64,000 nucleotides of DNA from Paenibacillus aestuarii. Lineage in GTDB: Bacteria; Bacillota; Bacilli; Paenibacillales; NBRC-103111. Of the stretch, positions 17,128-26,056 are shown in pieces. The DNA is taken from assembly GCF_027789125.1 (NCBI RefSeq), contig NZ_JAQFVF010000045.1, positions 42,024 through 106,023 on the forward strand, read 5' to 3'. A program made the position numbers and the translations under genes. Below the pieces are notes generated by a model. It saw only the letters and a program-made list of their open reading frames with translations. It did no database searches and was not told the origin of the DNA. Within the stretch, counting starts at the first letter, position 1. Each line of letters begins with the position of its first letter.

Positions 17128-17463
17128 AAAGGTGAACAAAAAGATTATCAAAGTATAGAGGGTAAACAAGAAAGACACTGGTCATTATGATGATAAAGAC
17201 AAGTAAAGACTTAGATATATAAGAAGAAAAAGCACTTTGGGTGGCCCTCATTCGAAACCTTTTAGTGAGCAATTGACCCGTAGAATAATTTCATAGGTCG
17301 TAATGAGGAATCTGGTTTATTTCTGTAAAAAGAGGCTTTGCTTGCGTGATCCGCGGATTGTTGGCAGGCCCCGATTCTTTGAGCTACTACTTCTTATTAT
17401 TCGTAACCTTGGTAATCAGGGAGTCTCGACAATAATAATGAGGGTATATCGATCCTTCGTGTC
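17128..17463. other. Spacer downstream of the YcaO gene, with a weak minus-strand small ORF
   Basis: No clear gene. On the minus strand an ATG at 17251 opens a 42-codon frame with a hydrophobic segment (SLLVFIIIMTSVFLVY); its ribosome site is only AAAAGG. It is not Cys/Ser/Thr-rich at its end and does not look like a TOMM precursor. Confidence 0.25.
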
Positions 17464-19365
17464 TTATAGAAAAGGATGTGGATACGGATTGAGTTGCCCG
17501 GCCATTAATAATTCTTTCGCATATCCAAGCTCCGCCGGCACCCGAAGCACTCTATCCAGCCCCGTCAATCGTTGCAAATGATGTCCGAACGTCATCGGCA
17601 GCATTCCCGGAATCAGAACTTTTACACAATGCAGCCCGTTTCGCAGCGTTTCCAGCGACGACTGATCCACTACAATCACATCGAGGTTTAAACGGCGAAA
17701 TATCTCGATCGTGTCCTTCAGATCATCGGTTAGATCCGCATGACTTGCCTTACGCTTGAACTCCTCGTCGAATGTTCTAAGTGGGCGCTGTCCGTCCAGC
17801 AAAAATTGCAGCCGCTCCTCTGCTTGCGGCAAACCGTACAGCATAGCATGATCCTCCATTTGACATACGAGAAACGGATCGTCGAGCATTTGTAAAAAAT
17901 GGTCCTTGTCCGTCTCAAATTTCTCTTGCAGGAAGAGCAACCTGCCGGCCAATTCGTGAATGGCACCTTTCGCGGCCCGTACCGGATCCAAATGAGCTCC
18001 CGCAGCACAGATAAGATTCATCTTATCTGGACTCACGCTTTTCGCGAGCGCCCAAATGCTCGGAATCCCATTCTCCATCGTCATGTTAAACAAATGTATA
18101 TCGTATCCGGCCACTGTGTGCAGCCTTTCGACCATAAGCCGCAGTTCCTGATCGTTAGTGGAATAGGGGTCCAGTCGGGGGATAGGTAACTGAGCGTACC
18201 ATGTCATCAGGAACGAGTCGCGCTCCGCTACTTCCAAAATTCCGTACAAGACGGCTTCCTCCAAGCTTCCGCCTAACGCGCACCCGTTGGAGCCTTCCTG
18301 GACGAAACCTCCACCGAATCCCGAACTGTAATAAGCGAGACTCTCCGGAACAAGGATCGGACACTTCCGCACTAGCGAATAGCCCCATATCCAATCGATC
18401 GGAAGATCGGGATCAAACGGTTCGTAAGTGAAATCAGGCTGCGAGTACTGTTCCTTCGAATATAACCCTACCATGGAGGGGTCGAGCGCATGATCCGCAA
18501 CATGGTTGTAGCTGTCGTAGATTACGGTCCGTTTGCCACGGGGGGTTATACCGCAGTGTCGCTCCAATCCTTCCAAGATCGCAGTCAATTCGCTTTCCGC
18601 ATAAGAAAAGCTGCGGCCACCCGTTATCTCATCTCCAACCAGAAACGACGGCAGATTGACCCCCACCCCGGCAAATGGTGACTCGAGGTCAAGCATCTTG
18701 GCATTAAAAAGGCCGGTCCGGGAATCCAAATAGTCTTTAACCAAATGTTGCTTTAGGTCGTCTATCGGACGGCATCGGTAACTATCGATGCTTATCTTCG
18801 GTCTCGGCTTGAGCGATATATTGGCCGCTTCGGATGAATCGTCGGACAAGCGGCCGCACACCGAACAAAGCGGGTCAGGCAGAATGAAATGGAGCGAGCT
18901 ATTCAAAGTTTTCAGGTTAACGATATACATATGCTCTTCCGTATGGGCTCGGCTGCCCCGCAGCACTCGCTGCGTCTCTGCAATCAGCAAGTAAGCTACA
19001 TGCCAAAGTTCAGAAAGGGAAGGACTTACGGCACGTTGTATGTACTCAGTCGAAGCCGTGAAACGCCGGTTATCCGCACACTGGGAGCAACTCGGTACAC
19101 CAGGACGAACCAAAGGCCCAACTATGCCCTCATCCCTTGAAATAAAGCCCCGCAGCCACGGGATCCTGGCCTGCTGCAGCGCCTCTTCAGCCTCGATGTA
19201 TCCAGAGGAAGGCCAGTCATCGTGCAGCACCAGAACCAATTTCGCCGCTATAGGTACGTCTTTAGTAAAATCTGTCTGTCGAATTACCTGATAACTGTCC
19301 AATAGCTTTCCGCATACGAATTCGGCCAATAAACCATCTCCGATAATTGATATGATAGCATTCAT
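17464..19365 (-). CDS. YcaO-domain TOMM cyclodehydratase (leader-binding C plus D fusion type)
   Basis: A 633-residue protein. Residues 1-175 form a ThiF/E1-like leader-peptide-binding part with two zinc-type pairs, CSQC (93-96) and CSVC (167-170). The YcaO part has ATP-binding motifs AESELTAILEGLERH (256-270) and SLEEAVLYGILEVAERD. The C-terminus ends PYPHPFL, the PxPxP tail of azoline-forming YcaO enzymes. Such proteins use ATP to cyclise Cys/Ser/Thr in a precursor peptide to thiazolines or oxazolines. RBS AGGTGATCTGAATG. No dehydrogenase, precursor or exporter is adjacent. In the heterocycloanthracin system of Bacillus the precursor is also unlinked, so it need not be nonfunctional. Confidence 0.88.
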   Translation of the reverse strand: MNAIISIIGDGLLAEFVCGKLLDSYQVIRQTDFTKDVPIAAKLVLVLHDDWPSSGYIEAEEALQQARIPWLRGFISRDEGIVGPLVRPGVPSCSQCADNRRFTASTEYIQRAVSPSLSELWHVAYLLIAETQRVLRGSRAHTEEHMYIVNLKTLNSSLHFILPDPLCSVCGRLSDDSSEAANISLKPRPKISIDSYRCRPIDDLKQHLVKDYLDSRTGLFNAKMLDLESPFAGVGVNLPSFLVGDEITGGRSFSYAESELTAILEGLERHCGITPRGKRTVIYDSYNHVADHALDPSMVGLYSKEQYSQPDFTYEPFDPDLPIDWIWGYSLVRKCPILVPESLAYYSSGFGGGFVQEGSNGCALGGSLEEAVLYGILEVAERDSFLMTWYAQLPIPRLDPYSTNDQELRLMVERLHTVAGYDIHLFNMTMENGIPSIWALAKSVSPDKMNLICAAGAHLDPVRAAKGAIHELAGRLLFLQEKFETDKDHFLQMLDDPFLVCQMEDHAMLYGLPQAEERLQFLLDGQRPLRTFDEEFKRKASHADLTDDLKDTIEIFRRLNLDVIVVDQSSLETLRNGLHCVKVLIPGMLPMTFGHHLQRLTGLDRVLRVPAELGYAKELLMAGQLNPYPHPFL

Positions 19366-19775
19366 TCAGATCACCTCATCTTGCAGTATAAAAGCCGTTG
19401 AAACATGTATTTAAGCTTCTCTGCAATTTTTAGAAGCGTATTCCCATCTACCATTATCTTGAAATAAATAAATTAACGCGGAGCTATCACTTATCATTCA
19501 TACCCAAAGATGATTTCATTTTATATTTGTGATGACTAATATATGCACGTATTGGACAGGGTGCTTATAATTATTCAATAAATACCCCAAAGCTGATTTT
19601 TAAATCGATCATCAATCTACCAAATGAGAGATTTTTGGGTACTTACTACATTGGCAGCATGGTAATGATGCAGAATATGTTTTTGAAAGTGGCGTTTTCA
19701 ATTTTGATACAACTAATGACTAAGCTAACAGGACACGATAGCATTCCTGTAAAGCGTTAATTTTGAGCTTTGCAA
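19366..19775. other. AT-rich region upstream of the YcaO gene
   Basis: Contains the YcaO promoter region (minus strand) and a REP-type motif (CTAACAGGACACGATAG, 19724-19740). I searched for a precursor peptide. The longest minus-strand candidate is a 28-codon ORF from 19497 (MISDSSALIYLF...) with poor ribosome site and one Cys, which I do not consider convincing. Confidence 0.4.
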
Positions 19776-19856
19776 AAAAAAAAGCGCCTCGGTACGATGG
19801 GAGTACGCAACGGGTCATAGCCCTTAAAATCCCATCATCCAGGAGGACGCTCTACT

Positions 19857-21089
19857 ATGAAGTTTAAAGCACAGGACAAACAAAATCAACTCATTGAAAA
19901 AATTACCCCTCAGCATCTCGTCGTCGGAATCGACATTGCGCAACTAACACACGTCGCTCGAGCTGTAAACTTCCGCGGGATCGTAGTCGGTAATCCGTTA
20001 TCTTTCTCAAATGATGAAGAAGGGTTTCAGATCCTCATACGCTGGATTCAATCGTTGCAAGCATCCCATAACCTTAACACCGCAATCATCGGCATGGAAC
20101 CGACAGGGAACTACTGGTTAAGCGTCTCCAGATGGTTGTCTGAGAAACAATTCGAAGTTGTTCTTGTTAACCCTCATCTCGTAAAAAAGAATAAAGAGAA
20201 TCGCGACAATACGCCATCGAAGAGCGACAAAAAGGATGCCCTCGTCATCGCAGATATGGTTAAAAATGGCTACTACTCGTTCATTCGCAACGCGTCTGAA
20301 GCTTTCGAAGAGCTTCGTGTCTTTCTCTCCAACCGAGACTCTGTTGTAACGAGACTCGTAAGTGCGAAGAACCAAATTCATCGTTGGGTTGACGTTGTGT
20401 TCCCTGAGTTGCGACAAGTATTTAAGAAACTAATGTGCAAAGGCTCATTGGCGACGTTACGTCTTTTTCCGACGCCTGAAGAATTGAAAAAGTTAACGCC
20501 TCCGGACATAGTAAAGGGATGGAAGTCCATTATGCAACGTCACCCTGGCGAGAAAAAGGCTCAAGCCCTTATTGCGTTTGCCAGTCATTCTGTTGGTTCT
20601 GTGCAAGCAACGCATGCGTACAAGCTGCACTTAAAGCAACTTCTTGCTGAATATGACCTCGCTTATGAGCAACTACAAGTCGTGGAGGCAGAGATTATTG
20701 CCGTTTTAGAGCGCATTCCTTTTGCTAAATCCATGCTTGTCGTCAAAGGGATTAGTGCGATTTCATTGGCAGGTATTCTTGGCGAAGCCGGAGATTTAAG
20801 CGGCTTTGTTCATGGCAACGCTTTGCTTCGTCATGCTGGTCTCAACCTTGCTGAGGCAAGCTCGGGCAAATGGACTGGACAGATGAAGATTAGTAAACGT
20901 GGACGTTCCCGCCTACGACGATTTATTTTCCTGATGACCATGAGATTGACTATCAGGAGAAGAAGATGAAGAAAATGAGGTCACTCAATGAAGCTTTGTG
21001 GTAAACTAGCTCGCACTCTCGTAGGGATGGCTCGCAGCAGTGAAGCCTACGATCCTCATAAAACAATGCCACTTCAGTTAGCAGCTTAA
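19857..21089 (+). pseudogene. IS110-family transposase with internal deletion and frameshift
   Basis: Frame 19857-20969 encodes 370 residues with the DEDD RuvC-like N-terminal domain (VVGIDIAQ, GMEPTGNYW, SKSDKKDALVIADMV) and most of the transposase_20 domain (HAGLNLAEASSGKWTGQMKISKRG). It then diverges into an artefactual tail, FLMTMRLTIRRRR. The true C-terminus is found out of frame at 20988-21089 (MKLCGKLARTLVGMARSSEA...PLQLAA). A short internal deletion with frameshift therefore separates the two parts. The element is probably immobile. Confidence 0.85.
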
Positions 21090-21360
21090 GCAGTATCTTA
21101 CCGTTTCGTCGTACAAATTTTGGCTTATTCGCTGAATTTCAAAAGAAAGCACGGAGTACCGGATTCGATTAAACCAAAGGGCATCGACCCGTAACGATAG
21201 CAAGTCCGGCCTCCACCCCTTGGACAGGTGTAACGAAGGAATGAGAGGGCAAAGACCCGTTGAGCTATTGGAGTGAAAACCTCCAGGGGCGGCGTAGAGA
21301 ATGGAAGAACATGGGGTTCTAATCTCACCCTCTATTTCCGCACGCCTTCATGTTTCCTGA
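21090..21360 (+). ncRNA. Candidate bridge-RNA region of the degraded IS110-family element
   Basis: About 270 bases without a reading frame between the transposase end and the unrelated minus-strand gene. It includes purine-rich, structured sequence and stems such as ACCTCCAGG-like pairs around 21270-21290. IS110-family recombinases are known to use a noncoding bridge RNA encoded in the element's noncoding end. I infer location only; folding was not computed. Confidence 0.3.
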
Positions 21361-21513
21361 TCCTCAACTAGGGTTGCTCTAACAATCTTACCGTAGATCT
21401 GGCAAGACGAAATCTTGCGAATAAGCGAGCATTCGTGAGAAAACTGAATCGTACAGAGTGAGTTTAATTGCAAGTGGCTTTGTTTCTGAAGTGATTCAAA
21501 ATTTTATTGTATT

Positions 21514-21822
21514 TTAGCTTTTTTGAACAACATAGGAAAAGTTACACAAGTAGTGCCTTTCGATTACTCCTTGGATAAACAGATAGGCACAAACCAATAG
21601 CCACAACGTTTTTTTATCGATACCCATCGTGGCAAATGCTAAAACTAAGGCCCCAAACAAAAAAACAATCATGTCATATGCTTTCGCTTTAGCTCGATTC
21701 GCGATTACCAGATTACGCTCATCTTTTTTGTCGATTTCCATCTGCTTTGCTGAGTCAGGATGATTCTTCACCATGCGTCGGCCGATTAGCTCTCCCATGC
21801 CGTAATGTAAAGCAAACTTTCC
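21514..21822 (-). pseudogene. 5'-truncated membrane protein
   Basis: The minus-strand frame reads FALHYGMGELIGRRM then VKNHPDSAKQMEIDKKDERN, followed by a hydrophobic pair of segments (MIVFLFGALVLAFATMGI and LWLLVCAYLFIQGV). This resembles a conserved Firmicute two-TM membrane protein. Upstream the open frame runs through a terminator hairpin (21830-21854), so the N-terminal residues of the longest frame are artefactual and the first TM part of the gene is lost. Family not named with certainty. Confidence 0.5.
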
Positions 21823-21829
21823 ATAAAAA

Positions 21830-21854
21830 GGGCCATCCTGGCGAAGGATGGCCC
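21830..21854 (-). terminator. Minus-strand terminator
   Basis: Stem GGGCCATCC with GGATGGCCC around TGGCGAA; on the minus strand it is followed by CTTTTTATGG. It ends an unseen minus-strand transcript and lies at the junction that truncates the neighbouring membrane protein gene. Confidence 0.75.
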
Positions 21855-22010
21855 TAAAACTTGCCGTTACAGATAGCGCTGAGAACCTTAGCAAATATAC
21901 GAGTGCATTGTGAAAATATTAACAAATTCTCAAAATAGCATAAATACATATTTTACATAAGTCATATATAGTAGAAACTATTCATTTAAATATTTTTAAG
22001 GAGAGAATCG

Positions 22011-23366
22011 ATGAAGAAGATGTTGAAGTGGATTGGAGCGGCGGCATCAGTCATGACCGCTATACTTGCCGGAGGAGCTTCCGTCGCAAGTGCTGCAGAC
22101 GCTGACATTGCACTTCGTTCGGCAATGGAAGGTATGAACGGCACGTTAGGCTGGGCAGCTGATACCCAGATGATTATCGTTGACGTGGCCGGCAGCAAAG
22201 CCAGCCTAAAGGTGGGTTCGACTGATGCGACGATCAAAGGTCAAGCGGTCAAGCTGGATAAAGCACCCTACGTAATGAACGGAGCGACGCAAATTTCTCC
22301 TGCGACTCTGAAGCAGATTCAGGATGCTCTCAAAGGTAGCGACAAGCTGTTGTTCACATTCTCCTCGGTGGGTGACTGCCGCATCGAAGACGGCTACACT
22401 GGAGCTTCCGCACAGGATCTGAAGTGGATGGTTAATACAAAAGTACTGACCCGCATGACTGATGAGATGGAGGCAAAGAAATCGAACATGTTGCTCTTTA
22501 ACGGCGATATGATTTTGGGATACTCGAAGAACTCCGACGTCAATTACTTGAACCGTCAGTACGCCTACTGGCGCGGTGTGGTTGGAACGGCTTTCGAGCA
22601 CGGCATGTACGTATTCCCTGTGCCTGGCAATCATGAGGTGCAGGACAAGTACAAGGATGAAAATGGGAAAACGGTTAAAAAAGCTACGGAGTCAAACGAG
22701 AACACCTGGCGTGATAACATGGGCGACATTATAGTCGATTCGCAGCGGTTTTCGCAAATTCTCGGTGACAACATCGCTGGATTTGATCCGAATAATTATC
22801 CGCAAATCGGGGGCGTAGACAAAATTTCCACAAACCAAAAGCAGCTCGATTATTCGTTCGACTACCGAGGATCGCACTTTGCCATCATTAATACTGACCC
22901 GACAGGAAACGATTCGCATGCTCCAACTGAGTGGTTGGCGAAAGACCTCGCAGCTGCCAAAGCTCGAGGTATGAAGCACAACTTCGTATTTGGCCATAAG
23001 ATGGCTTACACGTATATTTATGATCCTTCAATTACTGAACCGGGGGGCCTTGACGCAGATAAAACAGCTGCGGATGCGTTCTGGAAGGTGATTGAAGATA
23101 ATAAAGCGACGTACCTAAGCGGTCATGAACATATTACAGATATTAGCCGTCCGAATAACGGCTCCGCGTACCAAATCATTGTAGGCTCCGGTGGTTCGCC
23201 ATTTGAAGCCGTGAAGCCGACCGGTAAGGATACGGATCGTTACTATGCCTATGTAACGGCTAAGGTATACGAGAGCGGCAAGGTGCATTTCGATGCGTAC
23301 GGTTTTGATGCGAACTTCGGTCCTACGCAGAATTTCATGAGCTGGGATCTGGAGCAGGGCTTCTAA
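22011..23366 (+). CDS. Secreted metallophosphoesterase with stalk-type N-terminal domain
   Basis: A 451-residue exported protein. The signal peptide (about 1-29) ends ASVASAADA. Residues 45-105 (MIIVDVAGSKASLKVGS... APYVMNGATQISPATL) resemble a copper-amine-oxidase-N stalk domain common in Paenibacillus exoproteins. Residues 110-440 carry calcineurin-like metal-binding motifs: LLFNGDMI (GD), VPGNHE, FGHKMAY and LSGHEH. The first DxH box is atypical (SSVGDCRIE). It is likely a phosphatase or phosphodiesterase acting at the cell surface. RBS AAGGAGAG; a terminator follows immediately. Confidence 0.87.
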   Translation: MKKMLKWIGAAASVMTAILAGGASVASAADADIALRSAMEGMNGTLGWAADTQMIIVDVAGSKASLKVGSTDATIKGQAVKLDKAPYVMNGATQISPATLKQIQDALKGSDKLLFTFSSVGDCRIEDGYTGASAQDLKWMVNTKVLTRMTDEMEAKKSNMLLFNGDMILGYSKNSDVNYLNRQYAYWRGVVGTAFEHGMYVFPVPGNHEVQDKYKDENGKTVKKATESNENTWRDNMGDIIVDSQRFSQILGDNIAGFDPNNYPQIGGVDKISTNQKQLDYSFDYRGSHFAIINTDPTGNDSHAPTEWLAKDLAAAKARGMKHNFVFGHKMAYTYIYDPSITEPGGLDADKTAADAFWKVIEDNKATYLSGHEHITDISRPNNGSAYQIIVGSGGSPFEAVKPTGKDTDRYYAYVTAKVYESGKVHFDAYGFDANFGPTQNFMSWDLEQGF

Positions 23367-23388
23367 TCGGTCAATTAATAGTGAAGAG

Positions 23389-23415
23389 GCTTGGCGAGTT
23401 GCGCCAAGCTTTTTT
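23389..23415 (+). terminator. Terminator after the metallophosphoesterase
   Basis: Perfect stem GCTTGGCG (23389-23396) with CGCCAAGC (23402-23409) and a run of six T. Confidence 0.93.
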
Positions 23416-23720
23416 GTGATTTGCGCTTTGCCAACCTGTTTAGGGTTATTAAGTGATTTTATAAAATAATAATAATAATATATCAGGTAGCCTGAAAGAA
23501 GCACAATCCAATTCAATTTACTTCGCAGAATACGGGTTCTGCGAAGTATGTGGTAAATTGAGAGAGCTAAGAACTCCCCATAAAATAAGCATATGCCTGC
23601 TGCTGCACACTTACACTACGCCAGACGGCCATCTTATCTGCTGGCGTTTTGAGTTAAAGTAACTAGCAGGATGCTTGAACGAGTAATTGAATAAATACCA
23701 ATATTAATCTATGAGTCAGG
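23416..23720. other. Intergenic stretch, no gene seen
   Basis: AT-rich spacer with an (AAT)n-like tract at 23462-23480 and an inverted pair TACTTCGCAGAA/TTCTGCGAAGTA (near 23519-23549). A similar (AAT)n tract lies near 60203. Confidence 0.45.
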
Positions 23721-24179
23721 ATGTTGCTAAAAATGAGTTATCTGGGAGCCTTAAGGTTAAATCAAGAAAGCAAACAGAAAAAAATTGAAGAAATACTTGA
23801 AGAAAATAAAGCACAAAGCGTCGGGCAGGGTTATATTGACATCATAACTACTCTAGATATATTCGAAATTTGGTGTTAGAGCTCACAGAAATCGGAATAG
23901 CCATTAATAGTGTATCTTGGTGGTGCCATTGTATTGATGAGAATAGGAGTCTTTATGAATGTCCACATGGAATGGGAGGTCCCCAAAGCATTCATTTTGA
24001 TGGCTGGTTCTGTGAAATGGGCTTAGATTTTGAAAGTTTTGATCTACCTGATGGTATAACAAAAATTAGAACAGGAAAATGTATCACCTGCTGAAATAAA
24101 TTCAATAAATGAATCAATATTGGTATATATAAATCAATTTAAGTCAGATGAACGGACCTCGTGTGCAACCCCATCGTAG
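23721..24179 (+). pseudogene. Unknown conserved-looking protein broken by two frameshifts
   Basis: Three frames join into one plausible protein: MLLKMSYLGALRLN...IITTLDIFE (23721 to about 23868), then LVLELTEIGIAINSVSWWC...LDFESFDLPDGITK (about 23870-24065), then QENVSPAEINSINESI...FKSDER to TAG 24177. Each join falls where the next frame continues sensibly. The central part is rich in Trp/Cys (SWWCHCIDENRSLYECPHG). Family not recognised. The change could be biological decay or base-call error. Confidence 0.6.
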
Positions 24180-24225
24180 CGAGGCGCTCGTTTTTGTTCA
24201 AACGCCAAATTATTCATTTTACAGG

Positions 24226-24330
24226 AGTTCTAACGGGCAGGGTAGAGGTGATGAGGTGGTGATATTGTAATCAATGTGGACTTATTCGTTAAACTAACTG
24301 GCAGTTTAGATAAGAAGGAAATAATAGTAA
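24226..24330 (+). repeat. Partial copy of a transposon-flank module
   Basis: The segment GGTAGAGGTGATGA... ATTGTAATCAATGTGGACTT (24240-24287) reappears near 60374-60420 and 62363-62400. Translated, each copy begins as IVINVDLFVKLTG-like residues and stops soon after. REP-like CTAACGGGCAG and CTAACTGGCAG flank it. Confidence 0.6.
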
Positions 24331-24383
24331 AATAGGCTTAGCCACTTTTACAACGGTAATTTGCATGTTAGGAGTGTGGATCC

Positions 24384-24914
24384 GTGTTTACAATGGAAAT
24401 TTTGCAAATAGAAGATGTATTAACTGAGATGCTTGATTCTTTTGAACGTTTTCAAATAACTACACGGGTGATTTTTAATGATAGGGGTACATGGTTTGAG
24501 ACCGGCGATTCGTTTGAAGATAATTGGACGTTGGAAAGGAAACGGCAAATAGTCGAGCATTTTAAAGATACGATTAAGAATGGCGGTGCTGTTGTAATTG
24601 CTAAACAAGGTGCACAATTGATTGGTTTCGCTATTATAGAAGCTGTGCCATTTGGAAGTGAGTCTATTTATCGGGAGTTATCTTTTCTTCATGTAACCCG
24701 TTCCGTGCGAGGACGAAAGGTGGGTGAGTATCTTTTTCTGAAGGCAAAAGAAGTTGCAAAATTATTAGGTGCAGAAAAACTGTATATAGGGGCGCACCCA
24801 TCCGTGGAAACTCAAAATTTCTATCGCAAAATGGGTTGTGTGCAAGCGGTAGAGATTAATGAGTTTATTTATAAACGAGAAATTCGGGACATTCAATTAG
24901 AGGTCACGTTATAA
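24384..24914 (+). CDS. GNAT-family N-acetyltransferase
   Basis: A 176-residue acetyltransferase fold. The acetyl-CoA-binding region is visible at residues 90-125 (LSFLHVTRSVRGRKVGEYLFLKAKEVAKLLG; the R/Q-x-x-G-x-G/A loop is RGRKVG) and the C-terminal ETQNFYRKMGC is the usual beta-strand/helix end. The GTG start follows TTAGGAGTG. The substrate cannot be told from sequence; antibiotic, amino acid or protein N-termini are all possible. Confidence 0.85.
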   Translation: MFTMEILQIEDVLTEMLDSFERFQITTRVIFNDRGTWFETGDSFEDNWTLERKRQIVEHFKDTIKNGGAVVIAKQGAQLIGFAIIEAVPFGSESIYRELSFLHVTRSVRGRKVGEYLFLKAKEVAKLLGAEKLYIGAHPSVETQNFYRKMGCVQAVEINEFIYKREIRDIQLEVTL

Positions 24915-25065
24915 CAAGTGTATTTTCTAAATCTGTAAACTAAATGGAGGTGATTAAGAATTTGATTAAGGTGTATAACTAAGAAAGCCTACCGTTCCTT
25001 CATGTATTGCAACCAAGTGTTCGACAATCGAATACAGCATATACTGATGTACGGAGGTGCTTGAG

Positions 25066-25533
25066 ATGGATTTTCTGAAGGATTTAGGCAGGCTGGCAGG
25101 CGATGTGACAGGCAAAGTGCTCGGAGGAACTGTCCGTGTGGCAGGGGAGCTTGTTCGCAGTGAATATATAAAGGAAATCGGTAATGATATAGAACAGGTC
25201 ACGGCCAAAACTGGCGTGATCGCAGGCCATGCAGCGAGCGGTATATGGAATTTAAGCACAGGCCTAATTACCGCGGATAAGCAGCAATCGAAAGCTGGAC
25301 TCCATGAACTTGAACAAACGGCCATTACGACGGCAAGAGGAGTTGTCCATGGCATCGAGTATGTGGTTGAGTGCGGAAAAGATGTCGTGACAGGCTTCAA
25401 GGACAGCGATAAGGCGCGGTTGAAAGACGGCGTGAAAAAGCTGGGAAAAGCGGCTGCTATCAGCATTCTGGCTATCGGTGTGATCGATGTCGTCGATGGT
25501 CCGGACGTACCGGATTCCTCAGGTACAGTGTAA
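25066..25533 (+). CDS. Unknown soluble/amphipathic protein, 155 aa
   Basis: Not recognised at family level. Alternating glycine-rich and amphipathic helical segments (LGRLAGDVTGKVLGGTVRVAG; KTGVIAGHAASGIWNLSTGLI; VVECGKDVVTGFKDSDKARLKDGV) ending in an aspartate-rich tail (VIDVVDGPDVPDSSGTV). ATG 25066 is 8 bases after GGAGG, which is why I chose it over GTG 25057 inside that site. Looks like a real conserved small protein, perhaps membrane-associated. Confidence 0.65.
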   Translation: MDFLKDLGRLAGDVTGKVLGGTVRVAGELVRSEYIKEIGNDIEQVTAKTGVIAGHAASGIWNLSTGLITADKQQSKAGLHELEQTAITTARGVVHGIEYVVECGKDVVTGFKDSDKARLKDGVKKLGKAAAISILAIGVIDVVDGPDVPDSSGTV

Positions 25534-25553
25534 GTAAGACAATGTGCCTTCAT

Positions 25554-25591
25554 AAAAACAGATATAACGAGATATCGTTGTGTCTGTTTTT
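25554..25591 (+). terminator. Terminator after the 155-aa gene
   Basis: Outer stem AAAAACAGA (25554-25562) with TCTGTTTTT (25583-25591) plus an inner AACGAGATATCGTT palindrome; it ends in T residues. Confidence 0.8.
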
Positions 25592-25623
25592 AGTATTGGT
25601 ACTAGTTAGTGTACCAGAATAGT

Positions 25624-25748
25624 GGTCAAGACAGCTAAATGAATATCGGGACGAAATGGACGTTCTTAATCATACGGCACCTGTTGATCGAAGGAACGCT
25701 GCAAAAGGTGTATTTATTGAATTGAAGAGATTTGGGTTAAACTTATAA
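25624..25748 (+). pseudogene. C-terminal fragment of an unknown gene
   Basis: An open stretch without start, beginning after a TAG, encodes SRQLNEYRDEMDVLNH... AAKGVFIELKRFGLNL. It reads like the tail of a helical protein. No family recognised. Confidence 0.3.
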
Positions 25749-25787
25749 AGAGTGGTGCGATGATGAAAAGCACCGGGGAAAGACTAA

Positions 25788-25960
25788 TTACCAGAAAAAG
25801 CAAAAGGCACCCTGTTGGGTGCCTTTTGCTTTTAACTTTCGTCGTATTCGGTTTTTCCTCGCTTGCATAATTTCATCACTAGACTCCTCCATCATTTGCT
25901 CAATGACAAACCCCTCTTTTGACAACGCATTCACATAGGTTGATGCATGATCGTGATAGG
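25788..25960 (-). pseudogene. C-terminal fragment of a SAM-dependent methyltransferase
   Basis: On the minus strand the sequence reads YHDHASTYVNALSKEGFVIE then QMMEESSDEIMQARKN. This matches the end of class I methyltransferases (the family often ends S-x-Y-x-x-A-L-x-x-A/G-G-F-x-I-E...E). The upstream part is missing: the coding sense ends exactly where kdpF begins on the other strand. It has lost its stop and reads into the terminator at 25796-25833. Confidence 0.55.
25796..25833. terminator. Strong bidirectional terminator
   Basis: A 17-bp stem, AAAAGCAAAAGGCACCC (25796-25812) with GGGTGCCTTTTGCTTTT (25817-25833), with A and T tracts on the two sides, so it can work in both directions. 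Confidence 0.93.
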
Positions 25961-26024
25961 GATAATTGCGGTTGCATTAATTGTATATCTCGGAATTGTC
26001 TTGGTAAAACCCGAGAAATTTTAA
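25947..26024 (+). CDS. kdpF: KdpF-like subunit of a potassium-transporting ATPase (orphan)
   Basis: A 25-residue single-TM peptide, MIVIGIIAVALIVYLGIVLV followed by KPEKF. The single helix followed by (N/K)PEKF is the hallmark of KdpF, the lipid-like stabilising subunit of the KdpFABC pump. It is followed, 32 bases later, by a truncated kdpA. KdpB and KdpC are absent here, so a functional pump cannot be made from this locus. Confidence 0.75.
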   Translation: MIVIGIIAVALIVYLGIVLVKPEKF

Positions 26025-26056
26025 TTATCTGATCTAAATGAAAGGGAGATCTTGAG

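Larger units (their letters stand above)
19776..21360 (+). mobile_element. IS110-family element, degraded (approximate ends)
   Basis: The transposase gene is flanked by about 80 noncoding bases on the left and about 270-300 on the right. IS110-family elements lack classical long terminal inverted repeats, so the ends are approximate. The long right noncoding region (21090-21360) contains several inverted repeats and is where IS1111-group members encode their bridge RNA. Confidence 0.6.

Noticed and set aside
17303..17581. Plus-strand 92-codon frame ending inside the YcaO gene, considered as a TOMM precursor
   Set aside because: Overlaps the antisense of the YcaO C-terminus, lacks a ribosome site, and its Cys/Ser content comes from antisense codons.
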